Shown here one piece after another: positions 32,408-40,812 of a stretch of DNA of 64,000 nucleotides. The translations under genes were made by a program, and so were the position numbers. The stretch comes from Nocardiopsis sp. JB363. GTDB lineage: Bacteria; Actinomycetota; Actinomycetes; Streptosporangiales; Streptosporangiaceae. Under the pieces are notes generated by a model, which ran no database searches, was not told the origin of the DNA, and saw nothing but the letters and a program-made list of their open reading frames with translations. Location: positions 54,013-118,012 of the forward strand of contig NZ_FRFF01000084.1 of NCBI RefSeq assembly GCF_900143625.1. Direction: 5' to 3'. Positions within the stretch are counted from its first letter, which is position 1. Each line of letters starts with the position of its first letter.

Positions 32408-34429
32408 TCAGCGTCGTCTGTTCTCCGCCCCGTCCCGGACCATGTCCACCAGCAGCCGCAGCACGAACATCGCGGTGGCTGCCAGCAGGATCCAGGCCAA
32501 CAGGTTGAGCGCCTGGGTGTGCGTGGCCAGGTCGGACCAGGCCACCCCGGTCTGCTCGGTCACGTTGAACAGCCCCACCGACATGAACCCGGTGACCACC
32601 GCCAGCACGGTCATGACCGCACGACGGACCACCGAGCGCAGGAGTCTTCGGTCCTCCGGGTGGGCGAAGAGCCGCGCCTGCACCGTGAACCGCCCCTTGT
32701 GGAGCTGATCGGTGATCCGGTCCAACCGGCGTGGCAGTCGGCGCAGGGTCGGCAACAGGGCCAACAGCTCACCGGTCGCCAGCTCCCTCAGGTTGCCGCT
32801 GTCCAACTGTTCCGACATCCGCGCCCCCGCGTACCGCTTGGCCTCGGACACGGTGTCGAAGCCTGGGGCGAGGAACACCAGCGTGCCCTCCAGGGTGGCC
32901 AGCGCCCGGAACACCGCCGCCAGTTCGGCGGGCAGGACCAGCCCGAATCGGGTGACCAGCATGAGCAGCTCGGTGAACATCCGCATGCTGGCCGTGGCTC
33001 CGCCGTGCAGGTAGCGCGCCATGAACTGACCGAGCGACCTGCGCAGCCGCTCCGGATCGATCTCGCCCGGGTCGTCCACCACGTCCAGGAGTGTGTCAGT
33101 GAGCAGGACCGCGTCACCCCGGTCGATGGCCAGCAGCATCATCTGCAACGCCTCGCGGGTCCGGGCGTCCAGTCGCCCCACCGACCCGTAGTCGAGCAGA
33201 CCCACCCCTCCGTCGTCGAGCAGCAGGATGTTGCCCGGGTGCGGGTCCGCGTGGAAGATCCCGCCGACGAGCACCTGCTCCAACAGGCAGTCCAGCAGGG
33301 TCTTGGCGATCTCCTCCCCGCGCTCCTCCGGCAGACCGGTCCCGTCGATCTGGTTCCCGTGCAGTCGTTCCATCACCAGCACCCGACGGCTGGTGTAGGC
33401 CTCGTACACCCGGGGGATGCGCACCGGTGAGTCGACGGAGGCCTCCGCGACGGCGGCGATGTTGGTCGCCTCCACCTCGAAGTCCAACTCCTCCAGCAGG
33501 GCGTCGGCGAACCCCTCGGCGAGGTCGCGCACCCCGATCGCCGGCCCCCAGGCGGTGTGCTCCTCCATTCGTTTGGCGAGGCGGCGGATGATGTCTAGGT
33601 CGCGCCGGACCACCGGGCCGATCCCTGGTCGTTGCACCTTGACCACGACCTCCTCACCACCGAGCAGCCGCGCCGGGTGTGCCTGGGCGATGGACGCGGC
33701 CGCCAGGGGTTCGGCGGTGAAGTCGGCGAACACCTCGTCGATGCCCCGCCCCAGTTCGGCCGCCACGCAGTCGCGGATCTCGTCGTAGGGGACCCGGGCC
33801 ACCTCGCTGTGCAACCGGCTCAGTTCCTCGACGAACACCGGTGGCAGCAGGTCACGTCGGGTGGCCACCGCCTGACCGAGCTTGACGAACACCACCCCCG
33901 CCTCCTCCATGGAGCGGGACAGGGATCGGGCCAGCCTGCGCTGCACCGAGGTGTCCTCCACCCCTTCCCGCCGGCCGATGACGTATCCGCCCAGGCCGTG
34001 CCGGACCAGGATCCACAGGATCCTGCGGTACCGGCCCAGTCTTCCGAACAGGTCGCTGGTCTCCCGGAGCATGGCCACCGGCCGGACCCGGGTGCCCCGT
34101 GGCATGAGGAGTTCGAAGGCGACGAACGCGAGCATCGAGCCCACCGCCATCGCGAACAACATCAGCGCCATGAAACCCGGTTGGTCCATCCGGGCCGGGT
34201 CCGTGCTGTTCAACGCGTCGAAGGAGCCGTAGTAGGCCAGAATCGCGCCCACCGATCCGGCTGGTGCGCCCAGCAGCGCGGACAGCGCAAGGCGTGGCAG
34301 GTTGAAGGGCACGTCCATGAGCCGACTGGCGAGCTTGCCCAGACCGAGCAGGACCAGGATCAGCATGAACAGGGAGAAGACCTGCCCGAAGATCATGCCC
34401 AGCACCGATGTGACGTTCAGCGGTTCCAC
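32408..34429 (-). CDS. UbiB/ABC1-family (AarF) membrane protein kinase-like
   Basis: The 673-aa protein has N-terminal hydrophobic helices (~10-110), a central UbiB kinase-like domain with KxGQ (VFVKLGQAVATRRDLLP), the Ala-rich nucleotide loop PLAAASIAQAH, the VVVKVQRPG lysine, HADPHPGN catalytic loop and LLDYGSVGRL metal motif, and two C-terminal helices. UbiB relatives support isoprenoid-quinone synthesis or lipid homeostasis and show ATPase rather than protein-kinase activity. Extra N-terminal helices are unusual for UbiB but seen in actinobacteria. GTG start at 34429 with AAGG upstream. The frame is open to 34771, but that part is not protein-like. Confidence 0.92.
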   Translation of the reverse strand: MEPLNVTSVLGMIFGQVFSLFMLILVLLGLGKLASRLMDVPFNLPRLALSALLGAPAGSVGAILAYYGSFDALNSTDPARMDQPGFMALMLFAMAVGSMLAFVAFELLMPRGTRVRPVAMLRETSDLFGRLGRYRRILWILVRHGLGGYVIGRREGVEDTSVQRRLARSLSRSMEEAGVVFVKLGQAVATRRDLLPPVFVEELSRLHSEVARVPYDEIRDCVAAELGRGIDEVFADFTAEPLAAASIAQAHPARLLGGEEVVVKVQRPGIGPVVRRDLDIIRRLAKRMEEHTAWGPAIGVRDLAEGFADALLEELDFEVEATNIAAVAEASVDSPVRIPRVYEAYTSRRVLVMERLHGNQIDGTGLPEERGEEIAKTLLDCLLEQVLVGGIFHADPHPGNILLLDDGGVGLLDYGSVGRLDARTREALQMMLLAIDRGDAVLLTDTLLDVVDDPGEIDPERLRRSLGQFMARYLHGGATASMRMFTELLMLVTRFGLVLPAELAAVFRALATLEGTLVFLAPGFDTVSEAKRYAGARMSEQLDSGNLRELATGELLALLPTLRRLPRRLDRITDQLHKGRFTVQARLFAHPEDRRLLRSVVRRAVMTVLAVVTGFMSVGLFNVTEQTGVAWSDLATHTQALNLLAWILLAATAMFVLRLLVDMVRDGAENRRR

Positions 34430-34770
34430 ACGGAAAGCCCTTCTGCGGCACGGCGCGGCGGGGAGTCGCGCTGTGGGAGGAACAGGGTGACGGGCGAGCC
34501 CCGCCGTGATCCACAGTGCCGGCTCCGGACGACCGGCGACAGCCCGCGTCCCCAGCCTGTGGACAACTCCACCGGCCGGCCCTGACCACCCCGCGTATGA
34601 GCCGGTGCCGCGCCGGTCGGGGTTCGCCCATGACGATGCGGCGTTCAGGACGGGTGGTGCGCCGCAAGGCGACGGGAAGTCCCCATCGCGGTTCCTGTGC
34701 GGGTTCTTCGCCAACACGACGAGGTGTCGTGCGGAACGCCGCGACGGGGTGGACTTCGGCTGACACGGCA
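34430..34770. other. Intergenic stretch without recognisable genes
   Basis: About 340 bases upstream of the UbiB-like gene. Frames on both strands are open because of the GC content, but they show no conserved motif and no plausible start. The promoter of the kinase-like gene should lie here; none is convincing. Confidence 0.5.
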
Positions 34771-34801
34771 CGAGGGCCCGCCGATCCTCGACGGGCCCTC
34801 G
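34771..34801 (-). terminator. Terminator of the dacB gene
   Basis: A perfect 10-bp stem CGAGGGCCCG / CGGGCCCTCG with an 11-base loop lies 55 bases after the carboxypeptidase stop on the minus strand. Confidence 0.75.
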
Positions 34802-34855
34802 TCACCACTCGCGCGACGCTCCTTCAGGGCGGCGTCACAGGTGTCACCACCGGTG

Positions 34856-36454
34856 TCAGCAGGTCAGCTCCCAGGAGCACTCCAGCTCCCCGCTCACCGT
34901 GGGCGCACTGCGCAGGGACGCGGTGCCCTCCGGCGTCTGGTTGCCCAGGTACTCGGCGAGCCGGACCGCGATGGCGTCCTGCACGTGGAGGGGCGCCGAA
35001 CCGGCGTGGTCGTTGTTGACGACGCTGAAGAACAGCTCCGAGCCGTCCGGACCCTGCACGTAGCCGGACAGGGCGCTCACACCGCTCATGGTGCCGGTCT
35101 TGCCCTGTACGACGCCGTCGGCCGCCGTGCCGTCCATCCGGGAGGCCAGGGTGCCACCGACGAACGGGTCGCTGTCCCCGGCCACCGGCAGGGAGTCGTG
35201 CCAGGCCTCGTACCAGGGGGCGTCCTGCACCTTCGTGAGCAGGTCGATCATGCCACCCGCGGTGATCCGGTCGGTCCGGGACAACCCCGAACCGTCGTTG
35301 AGGACCAGGTCCGAGGTGTCCACCCCGAGCTCCTGAAGGGCCTCGTCGGCCCCGACCAGTCCGGCCTCCCACGAACCCTCGTCCGCGTTCTCCCGGCCGA
35401 TGGTCTTGACCAGCATCTCCGTGTGACCGTTGTTGCTGAACTTCATCAGCGGGACGAGGATCTCCTCCAAGGGCATGGAGGTGTTCTCCGCGACCGGGTA
35501 CGGCTCGTCCCAGTCCTCGGGGACCTCGCCTCGGGCGACGTCGCCCTCGACCTCGACCCCGTTCTCCGCCAGGGCCTCGGCGAACACGTGTCCGGCCATC
35601 CCGGCGGGCTCGTCGACGGTGCGCAGCTCCACCGTCGGCTCGGCGTCGGCGGGCAGGCTCCCCGTCACCGCGATGGTGTTGGTGCCGACCGGACGGTCGA
35701 TCGCCAGGGTGTTCTCTCCCCCGGCCGGGCCGGTGACGGCCTGGTTGTCGAGTTCCACGTAGCCCTCGGCGGCGCCCGGGTCCACGCTCACCGCCTCACC
35801 GTCCGCGGCGGCGGTGACGGTCACCTCCGTCACTCCGGTGTCGTAGCGGTCTCCGTGGGCGACCGTGAGAGCCGAGATCTGCGCGGAGTAGGCGTAGGGC
35901 TCGTCCTCGGGCCACCAGTCGTCCACCAGACGCTGGTCGTCGAACCAGGTGTCATCGGCGTACACCTCGTCCACCGAGGTGATCCCGGCGGCGGCCACGT
36001 CCGCGGCCATGGCGTCGAGGTCGTCCGCACTGAGCGTCGGGTCGCCGCCACCGACCAGGTACAGCCCGGGTACCTCTCCTTCGGCGGCGCCGTCCTCCAC
36101 GACGGCCTCGGTGGTGAAGGTGTGGTCGGGGCCGAGCGCCTGCAAAGCCGCCGCTGTGGTGAAGGACTTCATGTTGGAGGCGGGCAACAGCGAGGTGTCG
36201 GCGTCCGCCGAGTAGAGCTCCTCACCGCTGTCGGCGTCGGCGACCACCACACCGGAGGTCGCGCCCTCCAGCGCGGGATCCTCCAGGATCGCGTCGATGT
36301 CGGATCGCAACTCGTCCGCGCGCTCCGCCGGATCGGCGGTGTCGGCCAGCGCGGGTGCGGTCACCAGGGTGAGGGAGAGGGTGAGGAAGGTGGCCGCCGG
36401 CCACCTTCCGTGTCGTCGGAACGGCGTGGGCCGATGGGGGGCAGCGGGTGCCAA
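34856..36454 (-). CDS. dacB: D-alanyl-D-alanine carboxypeptidase, PBP4/DacB type
   Basis: The 532-aa exported class-C penicillin-binding protein has a signal peptide ending near APALADT, then the SxxK box SNMK (Ser93, Lys96), the SxN box SNN (MKFSNNGHTEM) and the KTG box (VVQGKTGTMSG), with the large insert between the first two boxes typical of PBP4. It trims the terminal D-Ala of peptidoglycan stem peptides, or acts as endopeptidase, outside the membrane. The start is TTG at 36454 with a perfect AAGGAG six bases upstream. A Cys pair in the last 10 residues (LECSWELTC) could form a disulfide. Single-gene unit. Confidence 0.95.
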   Translation of the reverse strand: MAPAAPHRPTPFRRHGRWPAATFLTLSLTLVTAPALADTADPAERADELRSDIDAILEDPALEGATSGVVVADADSGEELYSADADTSLLPASNMKSFTTAAALQALGPDHTFTTEAVVEDGAAEGEVPGLYLVGGGDPTLSADDLDAMAADVAAAGITSVDEVYADDTWFDDQRLVDDWWPEDEPYAYSAQISALTVAHGDRYDTGVTEVTVTAAADGEAVSVDPGAAEGYVELDNQAVTGPAGGENTLAIDRPVGTNTIAVTGSLPADAEPTVELRTVDEPAGMAGHVFAEALAENGVEVEGDVARGEVPEDWDEPYPVAENTSMPLEEILVPLMKFSNNGHTEMLVKTIGRENADEGSWEAGLVGADEALQELGVDTSDLVLNDGSGLSRTDRITAGGMIDLLTKVQDAPWYEAWHDSLPVAGDSDPFVGGTLASRMDGTAADGVVQGKTGTMSGVSALSGYVQGPDGSELFFSVVNNDHAGSAPLHVQDAIAVRLAEYLGNQTPEGTASLRSAPTVSGELECSWELTC

Positions 36455-36589
36455 GGATTCTCCTTCGGAGGAAGCCGGTCAGAGACAACGTGAGCGTCGA
36501 AAGTAACGGAGCCGCGTCTCGGAAACCAGATACTTTCGTTATCTCGCGTGTCGCCGCAGGTCATCAAGGCAGAAAATCGGCACAGGAAA

Positions 36590-36661
36590 CCGGCGCCGTG
36601 GAGGATGCTCCTCCACGACGCCGGTACGCTCCCGTCACTTCCGGCGGCGCACCGCCGGAAG
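36590..36661 (-). terminator. Two tandem hairpin terminators after the peptide ABC operon
   Basis: The first hairpin (36638-36661) has a perfect 10-bp stem CTTCCGGCGG / CCGCCGGAAG and a 4-base loop, immediately after the stop. The second (36590-36623, inner stem CGTGGAGGA / TCCTCCACG) is followed on the minus strand by TTTCC and later TTTTC. Confidence 0.85.
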
Positions 36662-36664
36662 GCC

Positions 36665-38812
36665 TCAGATGAGCTCCACCACCTGGGAGTAGTGGCAGGC
36701 GTCCCGGTGGCCACTGCCGCGGTCCAGCAGCTCCGGCGGTTCCTCGACGCACTTGGTGCGTTCGGCGTCGGAGAGCTCGTTCGCGAACTTCGAGCAACGG
36801 GTCCGGAATCGACACCCCGAAGGCGGGTTCGCCGGGCTCGGGATGTCACCCGTGACGATGATCCGTTCCCTGGTCCGTTCCTTGATCGGGTCGGGCAGCG
36901 GGATCGCGGAGATCAACGCCTGGGTGTACGGGTGCGCGGGCGCCTTGAACAACTGCTCCGTCGTGGCCGTCTCCATCATCTTGCCGAGGTACATCACGGC
37001 CACCCGGTCGGCGATGTGCTTGACCACCGACAGGTCGTGCGAGACGAACAGGTACGACAGTCCCAGCTCGTCCTGGAGATCCTCCAACAGGTTGATCACA
37101 CCCGCCTGGATGGACACGTCCAGGGCCGAGACCGGCTCGTCCAGGACCAGCACCCGGGGGTTGAGCGACAGAGCACGGGCCACGCCGATGCGCTGGCGCT
37201 GGCCACCCGAGAACTCGTGCGGGTACCGCGAACCGTGCTCGGGGTTGAGCCCCACCAGTTCCAGGAGCTCCTTGACCCGCTTGCGCGCGTCGCGGTGCCC
37301 GTCGCCGTGGATGCGCATCGGTTCGCCGATGATGTCCGAGACCGTCATCCGCGGGTCCAGAGAGGCGAACGGGTCCTGGAAGACCAGTTGCAGGTCCTTG
37401 CGGAGCGGACGCATCCGGCGGTCGGTCAGACCCTGCAAGGGCTGCCCCATGTACGTCACCTCGCCCGAGGTGAGTTTGATGAGGTTGAGCAGTAGCCGCG
37501 CCGTGGTGGACTTGCCACAGCCCGACTCCCCCACCAGCGCGAGGGTCTCCTTCTCCCGCAGGTCCAGCGAGATACCGGAGACCGCCTGCACCTCACCGAC
37601 CTTGCGGCGCAGGATGCCCTTGGACCGGATCGGGAAGTGCTTGACCAGGTCGGTGGCGCTGAGCAGCACCTCCGGCTCCACGAGGGTCTCCGGTGCGTCC
37701 TTCGGCGCCTTCTCGCGCTCCTCACCGGCCTGGAACAGGTCGGTCGCCTCCACTCCCGCCAACTCCTCGCTGAAGTGGCAGGCCGACCTGTGGACGATGG
37801 TGTCGTCCGCGGCGGAGGATTCCCCACCGGTGTCACCGGTGGTGAGCAACAGCCGTGGTTCCTCCTCGTGGCACCGGTCCCGCGCCATCGGGCAGCGTGG
37901 GGCGAACCCGCAGCCCGGAGGCAGGTCCCGCAGGGAGGGCGGGCTTCCGAGGATGGGCGTGAGCCGGTCGGAGGCGTCGCCGTCCAACCGGGGCAGCGAG
38001 CCGAGCAACCCCAACGCGTAGGGCATGCGCGGTCGGTAGAACACCTCCTCCACCGGCCCCATCTCCACGATGCGGCCCGCGTACATCACACCGACCCGGT
38101 CGACCTGACCGGCGACGACGCCGAGGTCGTGGGTGATGAGCACCAGTGCGGCGCCGGTCTCCCGGCGGGCCCGCTGGAGCGCGTCCAGGACCTGCGCCTG
38201 AACGGTCACGTCGAGTGCCGTGGTGGGCTCGTCGGCGATGATCACGTCCGGCTCGTTGGCCATGGCGATCGCGATGACCACACGCTGACGCATACCGCCG
38301 GAGAGCTCGTGCGGATACTGCCTGAGCCGCTGCTCGGGCGACGGGATGCCCACGACCTCCAGCAGTTCCAACGCCCGCTTCATGGCGGCCTGCTTGCTCA
38401 CCTTCTTGTGCGCGAGCACCGCCTCGGCGATCTGGTAGCCGATCGTGTAGACGGGGTTGAGCGAGGTCAGCGGGTCCTGGAAGATCATCGCGATCTTCTT
38501 CCCGCGGACCTTGCTGATCTCCTTGTCGTTGAGCCCGATGATCTCCTGGCCGAGGACCCGCGTGGAGCCCTCCACCTGTGCGTTCCTGGGCAGCAGGCCC
38601 ATGATCGCCATGGAGGTCACGGACTTGCCGGAACCCGACTCCCCCACGATGCCCAGGGCCTCGCCCCGGCGCAGCACGTAGGAGACCTCACGGACCGCGG
38701 GAAGCGGACCGTCGTCGGAGGGGAAGGTGACGCTCAGGTCGGTGACCTCCAGCACCACGTCGTCACCGGTCTCGACGGTGGCGTGTTCTTCGTTCATGTA
38801 CTCAGTCGTCAT
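36665..38812 (-). CDS. Fused double ATPase of a peptide ABC importer (DppD-DppF)
   Basis: The 715-aa protein contains two complete ATPase domains. The first (~20-340) has Walker A GESGSGKS, signature LSGGMRQR and the OppD-type Cys-rich C-terminus (GCGFAPRCPMARDRC). The second (~385-705) has Walker A GESGCGKS, signature FSGGQRQR and its own Cys-rich end (GCRFRTRCSKF). Separate DppD and DppF proteins normally form this heterodimer; here a ~45-residue acidic linker joins them. The Cys clusters may hold a 4Fe-4S cluster as in other Opp/Dpp ATPases. Overlaps the upstream permease by ATGA. It powers di/oligopeptide uptake. Confidence 0.95.
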   Translation of the reverse strand: MTTEYMNEEHATVETGDDVVLEVTDLSVTFPSDDGPLPAVREVSYVLRRGEALGIVGESGSGKSVTSMAIMGLLPRNAQVEGSTRVLGQEIIGLNDKEISKVRGKKIAMIFQDPLTSLNPVYTIGYQIAEAVLAHKKVSKQAAMKRALELLEVVGIPSPEQRLRQYPHELSGGMRQRVVIAIAMANEPDVIIADEPTTALDVTVQAQVLDALQRARRETGAALVLITHDLGVVAGQVDRVGVMYAGRIVEMGPVEEVFYRPRMPYALGLLGSLPRLDGDASDRLTPILGSPPSLRDLPPGCGFAPRCPMARDRCHEEEPRLLLTTGDTGGESSAADDTIVHRSACHFSEELAGVEATDLFQAGEEREKAPKDAPETLVEPEVLLSATDLVKHFPIRSKGILRRKVGEVQAVSGISLDLREKETLALVGESGCGKSTTARLLLNLIKLTSGEVTYMGQPLQGLTDRRMRPLRKDLQLVFQDPFASLDPRMTVSDIIGEPMRIHGDGHRDARKRVKELLELVGLNPEHGSRYPHEFSGGQRQRIGVARALSLNPRVLVLDEPVSALDVSIQAGVINLLEDLQDELGLSYLFVSHDLSVVKHIADRVAVMYLGKMMETATTEQLFKAPAHPYTQALISAIPLPDPIKERTRERIIVTGDIPSPANPPSGCRFRTRCSKFANELSDAERTKCVEEPPELLDRGSGHRDACHYSQVVELI

Positions 38813-39726
38813 CGCCGCACCCTGGTCTGTCGTGGGTCGAGGGCGTCCCGGAGGCCGTCACCGATGAAGTTGATCGTCAGGCAGATCAGCACCAACAGCA
38901 CACCCGGCGGGTAGAACAGCCACGGACGCGTGGTCACCGCCGTGCGCGCGCTGCCGATCATCTGGCCGAGCGAGATGTCCGGGAGCTGGATGCCGAGCCC
39001 CAGGAAGGACATGCCCGCCTCGGCGAGGATCGCCACGGCCACCAGCAGGGTGGCGGCGACGATGATCGGTCCGGCCGCGTTGGGCAGCAGGTGCCGGATG
39101 ATGATCCACGACGCGGAGGCCCCCGAGGCCCGGGCCGCCTCCACGAACTCCTGTTCCCTCAGGGACAGGACGACGCCGCGGACCACACGCGCGATGGTGG
39201 CCCAGGAGAAGATCGCGATGATCATGGCGATGGCGGACCAGGAGGCCCCCGCACCGGTGTTGCCCGCGATCGCCGCGGCCGCGACCAGCAACGGGACGAT
39301 GAGGAAGATGTCGACGATCCGCATCATCAACGCATCGACGCGACCGCCGTAGTACCCGGCCGTGGCGCCCCACATGGAGCCGACGACGGTGGAGACCAGC
39401 GAGACGGTGAAGGCGACCTTCAGGGTCTGTTGGGCCCCGCGCATCAGCTGGGCGAGGACGTCGTTTCCGGCGGCCGAACTTCCCAAGGGGTGTTCGCCGC
39501 CCGGCGGCAGGTTGCTGGGGATCTCCTTGTAGACGGTGTGGTCCCACATCCAGAAGAAGGGCCCCACGAACGCGAACAGGACGATCAGGATCAACATGAC
39601 CAGGCTGATCATCGCGGGACGGTGCCGCGTGAACCTGATCAGGATCGTCTGCAGCTGGGTCCGGTCGGCACTGTCCTTTTTCTTCGCCCCCTTGCGGGTG
39701 CTCCCGAACATGCCGTTCTCACTCAT
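38809..39726 (-). CDS. Peptide ABC transporter permease (DppC/OppC type)
   Basis: The 305-aa protein starts with a hydrophilic Lys-rich stretch, one helix (MISLVMLILIVLFAFVGPFF), an extracytoplasmic loop with the conserved HPLGSSAAGNDVLAQLMRGAQ, then five helices with the EAA loop EAARASGASASWIIIRHLLP. The HPLGTD-like motif is diagnostic for OppC/DppC. It overlaps DppB by 8 bp and the fused ATPase by 4 bp. Confidence 0.95.
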   Translation of the reverse strand: MSENGMFGSTRKGAKKKDSADRTQLQTILIRFTRHRPAMISLVMLILIVLFAFVGPFFWMWDHTVYKEIPSNLPPGGEHPLGSSAAGNDVLAQLMRGAQQTLKVAFTVSLVSTVVGSMWGATAGYYGGRVDALMMRIVDIFLIVPLLVAAAAIAGNTGAGASWSAIAMIIAIFSWATIARVVRGVVLSLREQEFVEAARASGASASWIIIRHLLPNAAGPIIVAATLLVAVAILAEAGMSFLGLGIQLPDISLGQMIGSARTAVTTRPWLFYPPGVLLVLICLTINFIGDGLRDALDPRQTRVRR

Positions 39727-40729
39727 AGCGGATCCTTGGGTCGAGCACGGCGTACAGCAGGTCGGCGACGAGGTTGGCCACGATCACGATGACGCCGCTG
39801 AGCAGCAGCCAGCCCATCAGCGCGTAGGAATCGTTGTTGTCGACCGCCGTGATGAAGAAATCGCCGAGACCGCGCCACTGGAAGACCACCTCGGTCAGGA
39901 TGGCCCCGTCGATCACGCTCGCCACACTGATGGCGACGACGGTCGTCAGCGGGATCAGCGCGGTACGCAGGGCGTGACGTCGGATGACGACGTGATTGCG
40001 CAGCCCCTTGGCCCTGGCCAGACGCACGTAGTCGCTGTTCATCACCTCCAGCATGGAGGTGCGTTGGTAGCGACTCCACGAGGCGAAACTGATCAGCATG
40101 AGCACGAGTGTCGGCAGTGCCATGTGGGCGAAGGCGTTGAGGAATTGGTCTCCCAACGGTTCGCCCTGGGCTCGGAAGCGTCCGTCACCGATGGTGGCGA
40201 AGACCTGTTCGTCCACCAACTGGTTGAACTTGACCCCGGCCGCCTGCATGATGCCCGCGAGCCAGAAGGTCGGCATCGCCAGGGCCAGGAAGCCCACGAA
40301 GGTGAGCGTGTAGTCGAGTTTGGAGTACTGGCGCAGAGCGCTGATGACACCGGTGATGATCGCCAGTCCCAACGCGAAGACCATGGCGGCGCCCACCAAG
40401 CGCAGCGTGGTCCATAGACGTTCGGCGATGGCGGGGCCGATCTCGTAGTGCGGGCCCTGGGTGGACGGGCCGAACTCACCCTGGAGCAGGCCGATGTCGC
40501 CGTTGCCACCGATTCCGGTCATCCACAGCCAGTACCGCTCGGGCATGGAGCGGTCCAGGTAGAGGCGCGCCTCCGCCTGCTGGATGACTTCTTCCGTGGG
40601 CGGTGGCTGTTGCATCCGGATGTCCGCCAGCGGGTCACCGGAGACGTCGATCATCACGAAGGTGAGGATGGATGCGAGGACCAGGACGGGTAGCGCGCCC
40701 AGGACGCGTCGCATCGTGTAAACGAGCAT
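39719..40729 (-). CDS. Peptide ABC transporter permease (DppB/OppB type)
   Basis: The 336-aa, six-helix protein carries the N-terminal OppB motif RRVLGALPVLVLASILTFVM and EAA loop SDYVRLARAKGLRNHVVIRR. It pairs with the DppC-type subunit. It lies 84 bases downstream of the binding-protein gene, behind a hairpin that may lower its expression. Confidence 0.95.
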   Translation of the reverse strand: MLVYTMRRVLGALPVLVLASILTFVMIDVSGDPLADIRMQQPPPTEEVIQQAEARLYLDRSMPERYWLWMTGIGGNGDIGLLQGEFGPSTQGPHYEIGPAIAERLWTTLRLVGAAMVFALGLAIITGVISALRQYSKLDYTLTFVGFLALAMPTFWLAGIMQAAGVKFNQLVDEQVFATIGDGRFRAQGEPLGDQFLNAFAHMALPTLVLMLISFASWSRYQRTSMLEVMNSDYVRLARAKGLRNHVVIRRHALRTALIPLTTVVAISVASVIDGAILTEVVFQWRGLGDFFITAVDNNDSYALMGWLLLSGVIVIVANLVADLLYAVLDPRIRYE

Positions 40730-40760
40730 GGAAGTGATCCTTCAGGGATGGGCGAGGATC

Positions 40761-40795
40761 GGCCCGGCCCCGGGAGGGTGTCCCGGAGCCGGGCC
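40761..40795 (-). terminator. Hairpin between binding protein and permease genes
   Basis: GGCCCGGC and GCCGGGCC pair, with continued pairing inside (CCGGGA / TCCCGG). It lies in the 83-base gap after the binding-protein gene. It probably ends most transcripts there or stabilises their 3' ends, keeping the binding protein in excess over the permease. Confidence 0.6.
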
Positions 40796-40812
40796 TGGGT
40801 ACTCGGTCCGCC

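Noticed and set aside
36590..36661. Riboswitch or attenuator upstream of the carboxypeptidase gene
   Set aside because: The two hairpins lie directly downstream of the fused ATPase stop on the minus strand and on the wrong side of dacB; they are better explained as terminators.
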